A stretch of 7,984 nt of DNA from Deltaproteobacteria bacterium UBA5799 (lineage in GTDB: Bacteria; Desulfobacterota; GWC2-55-46). A model generated the notes under the pieces. That model had not been told where the DNA came from. It was given only the letters and a program-made list of their open reading frames with translations, and did not search any database. Position numbers and translations under genes: made by a program. Below are positions 5,662 through 7,984 of the stretch, piece by piece. Position 1 is the first letter of the stretch, and every line of letters begins with the position of its first letter. The stretch covers positions 1 to 7,984 of the forward strand of contig DIDN01000087.1 in assembly GCA_002418185.1 (NCBI GenBank). Direction: 5' to 3'.

Positions 5662-6768
5662 CTACCCCTCCTTCCCGGCCGGATAGCCTTCTACGACCAC
5701 CCCGTTGCCGAGGGCCCTGGCAACGACCCTTTCGAGCCTGGGGGCCTTACCAAGCCCCTTTACCCCGATGGAGGCGACCGAAGGCTTTCCGTCGCCCCCT
5801 ATTATCACCGGGCCGTAGAAAAGCACGTATTTATCGACCAGGCCGGCGCCGATAAGCGAGGCGGCGAGCTCGCCGCCTCCCTCGACCAGGACGCTCGTAA
5901 TCTCTCGTTTTCCGAGCTCCCGGAGTACGCTCCTGACAGAGACCCCTTTTCCGGATGCCGCAACCCTTATGACCTCGGCCCCGTTTTCACGGGCCTTTTT
6001 GACCCGCGAGGAAGACGCCCTGGATGTGACGAAGAAGACGAGCCTTGCCTTCCCGTCCCTCACGCCGCCGTATACCCGTGCGGAGGCCGGGGTCAGGAGG
6101 GCGCTGTCGAGGACCACCCTTACCGGGTCTTTCCCCCTCGCGAGCCTTACGCTCAGCTCGGGGTCGTCCCTCTCAACGGTCCTCTTCCCCACCATCACCG
6201 CGTCGCTAAGGGAACGGAGGCTGTGGACGCGCTTACGTGCGGGCGGCCCCGTAATCCACCTGGACTCGCCGGTGGAGGTAGCGATGCGGCCGTCGAGGGA
6301 GGAGGCGAGCTTGAGCGTTACAAACGGGGTGCGGCGGCGGATGTAGCTCCTGTACGCCTCGTTAACGGCCATGCATTCCTCTTCGAGGACGCCTGAGACG
6401 ACCTCTATTCCGGCCCTCTTCAACGCGCCTGCACCTTTGCCGCTCACCTGCGGGTTGGGGTCGAGCGCCCCGATGACCACCTTGCCTATCCCTGAGCGCT
6501 TCAGGGCCTCCGTGCATGGCGGGGTCCTGCCGTGATGGCAGCAGGGTTCGAGGGTCACGTACATGACTGCGTCCTTGAGGCCCTCGGGGGTGCCTGAAAG
6601 GGCCTCTATCTCGGCATGTGGCAGGCCCGCCTTCCGGTGCCAGCCCGAGGAGACGACCCTGCCGTTCCTGACTATTACCGCGCCGACCGAGGGGTTGGGG
6701 CTGGTCATGCCGAGCCCTTTCCGGGCGAGCTTGAGCGCCGCGCGCATGAACTCTTCATGCCGCGCCAT
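5662..6768 (-). CDS. ribD: Bifunctional pyrimidine deaminase / uracil reductase RibD
   Basis: RibD carries out steps two and three of the pathway: zinc-dependent deamination of the GTP cyclohydrolase II product, then NADPH reduction of its ribose to ribityl. In 368 residues the deaminase domain (1 to about 145) has SPNPSVGA (23-30), HAEIEAL (51-57) giving zinc ligand H51 and proton shuttle E53, and PCCHHGRTPPC (75-85) giving C76 and C85. The reductase domain has KLASSLDGRIA (153-163), SRWITGP (169-175), RTVERDDPELSVR (197-209), DPVRVVLDS (214-222) and LVEGGGELAASL (294-305). All key residues are present and the length is normal. The ATG shares one base with the nrdR stop (TGATG), so the two are translationally coupled; AAGGA precedes it. 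Confidence 0.97.
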   Translation of the reverse strand: MARHEEFMRAALKLARKGLGMTSPNPSVGAVIVRNGRVVSSGWHRKAGLPHAEIEALSGTPEGLKDAVMYVTLEPCCHHGRTPPCTEALKRSGIGKVVIGALDPNPQVSGKGAGALKRAGIEVVSGVLEEECMAVNEAYRSYIRRRTPFVTLKLASSLDGRIATSTGESRWITGPPARKRVHSLRSLSDAVMVGKRTVERDDPELSVRLARGKDPVRVVLDSALLTPASARVYGGVRDGKARLVFFVTSRASSSRVKKARENGAEVIRVAASGKGVSVRSVLRELGKREITSVLVEGGGELAASLIGAGLVDKYVLFYGPVIIGGDGKPSVASIGVKGLGKAPRLERVVARALGNGVVVEGYPAGKEG

Positions 6769-7232
6769 CAGGTCCTTTTCTTCACTTCAAGGAGGTCCTT
6801 CAATTCGTGCATGAACTCGTTTATGTCCCTGAAGTCCCTGTATACCGAGGCGAACCTCACGTACGCGACCTCGTCGAGCCCCTTCAATTCCTCCATGACC
6901 GCCTCGCCTATGGCCGAACTCGGGATCTCCCTTTCGCCTGAATCTATGAACCTCGTCTCGAGCCGCGCCACCGCCCTCTCTATCTCGTCGAGGCTTACGG
7001 GCCGCTTCTCGCACGCCTTCATTATGCCGTTCAGTATCTTCGTCCGGTCGAATATCTCGCGCCTTCCGTCCTTCTTCGCGACGAGCGGGAGCGCTTCCTC
7101 GACCCGCTCATAGGTCGTGAACCTCTTGGCGCAGCCGAGGCACTCCCTCCGCCTCCGGGTGGTGCTGCCGTCCTGCGAAAGGCGCGAGTCTATGACCTTG
7201 TCCTCAAGGAAGCTGCAAAATGGGCATTTCAT
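6768..7232 (-). CDS. nrdR: Transcriptional repressor NrdR
   Basis: NrdR represses ribonucleotide reductase operons by binding paired NrdR boxes, sensing ATP/dATP through its ATP-cone. The 154-residue protein has the zinc ribbon formed by C3-x2-C6 and C31-x2-C34, the basic DGSTTRRRREC stretch (21-31), and the ATP-cone from about 50 to 139, ending in the typical VAYVRFASVYRDF (122-134). The start at 7232 is fixed by the first cysteine pair, since nothing shorter would keep it. No ribosome binding site precedes it, and a possible promoter places the transcript start within a few bases of the ATG, so translation may be nearly leaderless. I see no nrd gene in the window. Linkage to ribD is common in bacteria. 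Confidence 0.97.
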   Translation of the reverse strand: MKCPFCSFLEDKVIDSRLSQDGSTTRRRRECLGCAKRFTTYERVEEALPLVAKKDGRREIFDRTKILNGIMKACEKRPVSLDEIERAVARLETRFIDSGEREIPSSAIGEAVMEELKGLDEVAYVRFASVYRDFRDINEFMHELKDLLEVKKRT

Positions 7233-7241
7233 AACATTGAA

Positions 7242-7271
7242 ATGATATCAGAATAAAATCCAGGATTACAA
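7242..7271 (-). promoter_or_regulatory. Possible promoter of the nrdR-rib operon
   Basis: On the minus strand TTGTAA (7271-7266) and TATCAT (7247-7242) are 18 nt apart, in an AT-rich patch that stands out from the GC-rich surroundings. A transcript start near 7235 would leave a 5' leader of only about 0-5 nt before the nrdR ATG. Matches are imperfect (four and five of six), so this is a candidate only. The operon needs some promoter here because the HU terminator precedes it. Confidence 0.35.
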
Positions 7272-7380
7272 GAGGTAAAATAAAGCTGAAAGGCATGATG
7301 CACGGAGGAAAATCGGCTGCCCTCGGCCCGGCCCAGGCATTGCGTAAGATGGAAGGAAAAGGTCTTAAACCGGAGAAGTG

Positions 7381-7482
7381 ATTTTTACAGAGGCAAGATG
7401 CCTCCACTCGCCGAAAAACAGGCTCGTTTCGGGCGGTCGTTCACCCCTGGACTTTCAAGCCCCGGAGGTTTTCCGGCAGGAA
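7381..7482 (-). repeat. Structured intergenic element, copy 2
   Basis: This is the inverted counterpart of 126-223. On the minus strand the first hairpin reads GGGCT-TGAA-AGTCC where copy 1 has GGGCT-TTCA-AGCCC: the loop differs and one G-C pair has become G-U, so pairing survives on this strand but not on the opposite one. The second stem reads GAGGC-ATCTT-GCCTC, again with a changed loop. The element begins 4 nt after the U-tract of the HU terminator, and it points with transcription toward nrdR. It matches no RNA family I know. Confidence 0.6.
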
Positions 7483-7485
7483 TCA

Positions 7486-7512
7486 TAAAAACAAAGCCCC
7501 CTTTTGGGGGGC
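7486..7512 (-). terminator. Intrinsic terminator of the HU gene
   Basis: The minus strand forms a GC-rich stem (GCCCCC against GGGGGC around an A-rich loop, with one slipped G), then TTTGTTTTT. It begins 32 nt after the HU stop and should isolate that gene from the nrdR-rib operon. Confidence 0.85.
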
Positions 7513-7543
7513 CTTGCCGTCAATGGAAGTATTTGCGAGAGGC

Positions 7544-7828
7544 TTACTTTCCGAGCACCGCGTCCTTGCAGGCCTTCGCAACCCTGAACTTTACGACCCT
7601 CTTGGCCGGTATCTTTATGGCAGCGCCGGTCTGCGGGTTCCTGCCGGTCCTTGCCTTCCTCTTCACGAGAACGAGCTTGCCTATCCCTGGTATGGTAAAG
7701 GAGTTCTTGGCCTCTTTGTACGAAAGCTGCGCAAGGGTGTTGATCATCTCGCTCGCGAGCTTCTTCGTCACACCGACTTTTTTGGAGATAGTATCAGCGA
7801 CCTGAGACTTGGTTAACGGCTTTCCCAT
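7544..7828 (-). CDS. hup: HU-family DNA-binding nucleoid protein
   Basis: HU proteins dimerise, bend DNA without strong sequence preference and compact the nucleoid. The 94-residue protein starts MGKPLTKSQVADTIS, giving the first helix of the dimer core, and has the beta-arm ARTGRNPQTG (59-68) with the conserved intercalating Pro65, then IKIPAKRVVKFRVAK (71-85). The arm is the standard HU/IHF one. TIPGIGKLVLVKRKA replaces the more usual GFGTF-type wording just before it, a mild variation. It is a single gene with its own leader and terminator. The ATG at 7828 has TAGGAGG 5 nt upstream. HU and IHF cannot be fully separated from one sequence; with no IHF-specific feature seen, HU is the better call. 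Confidence 0.93.
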   Translation of the reverse strand: MGKPLTKSQVADTISKKVGVTKKLASEMINTLAQLSYKEAKNSFTIPGIGKLVLVKRKARTGRNPQTGAAIKIPAKRVVKFRVAKACKDAVLGK

Positions 7829-7984
7829 CTGAACCTCCTATTGTGTTTTGAAAGTTTTGAATACAACTCCGCAGAGCTCTTTAGCGGGACATTTCTCATG
7901 TGCGGTTTAGTATTCATACAATTTTTTTCATGCCATTGCAAGCTAAAAAATTGACGAGAAATATAATTTCTCGAACCGGCCCGT
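7829..7984 (-). promoter_or_regulatory. Upstream region of the HU gene
   Basis: This AT-rich stretch holds a promoter candidate on the minus strand, TTGCAA (7941-7936) and TATGAA (7918-7913), with a 17-nt spacer and only four matches in each box. The leader would then be about 75-80 nt, long for a gene with no other control visible. Farther upstream is a perfect inverted repeat at 7955-7973: 8-bp arms CGAGAAAT and ATTTCTCG around ATA. It could be an operator or the terminator of a gene beyond the window edge; a T-run follows it at a 4-nt offset on the minus strand. All regulatory roles here are inferred. Confidence 0.35.

Larger units (their letters stand above)
7233..7485 (-). other. Gene-free region between the HU terminator and nrdR
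   Basis: This stretch holds the second copy of the structured element (7381-7482), then about 100 bases with no feature I recognise, then the AT-rich promoter candidate of nrdR. I looked for an FMN riboswitch, expected in many bacteria ahead of riboflavin genes, and found none of its conserved blocks. Short frames here have no family resemblance. Confidence 0.5.

Noticed and set aside
7204..7407. Minus-strand frame of 67 codons upstream of nrdR
   Set aside because: It overlaps the nrdR start out of frame and the AT-rich promoter region; its hydrophobic translation reflects composition only.

Overview
This window reads as ordinary bacterial chromosome from a GC-rich organism. All nine recognisable genes lie on the minus strand, so transcription runs from the right end to the left. 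The order nrdR-ribD-ribE-ribBA-ribH-nusB is, from memory, the arrangement found in Geobacter and other Deltaproteobacteria. Codon use (many AGG and ATA codons despite high GC) would fit a deltaproteobacterial or similar lineage, but I cannot place the species.

In transcription order: an HU-family nucleoid protein (7828-7544) has its own long leader and a strong terminator. A 311-base gap follows, and then a compact operon: nrdR, ribD (1-nt overlap), ribE (6-nt gap), ribBA (3-nt gap), then an 83-nt gap holding a good promoter, ribH, and nusB. Together ribBA, ribD, ribH and ribE supply every dedicated enzyme of riboflavin synthesis from GTP and ribulose 5-phosphate, except the less specific dephosphorylation step. 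NrdR (ribonucleotide reductase repressor) and NusB (antitermination and rRNA transcription) are housekeeping passengers. After nusB comes a 295-base gene-free stretch (2454-2748) full of hairpins, closed by an intrinsic terminator. A second unit then starts from a perfect-consensus sigma-70 promoter: a DegT/DnrJ/EryC1-type sugar aminotransferase and a UDP-glucuronate decarboxylase, both nucleotide-sugar enzymes for surface polysaccharide. Positions 1-261 hold no clear gene.

The less ordinary content is between the genes. A conserved element of about 100 nt occurs twice, in opposite orientations: at 126-223 on the plus strand and at 7381-7482 on the minus strand. Its two stems are kept by base changes that preserve pairing. 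The region after nusB folds into three strong hairpins, one closed by a UACG tetraloop. I could not match either to a known RNA family, so each may be an undescribed structured RNA or a dispersed intergenic repeat. I see no FMN riboswitch before the riboflavin genes, no transposase, no CRISPR and no tRNA or rRNA.
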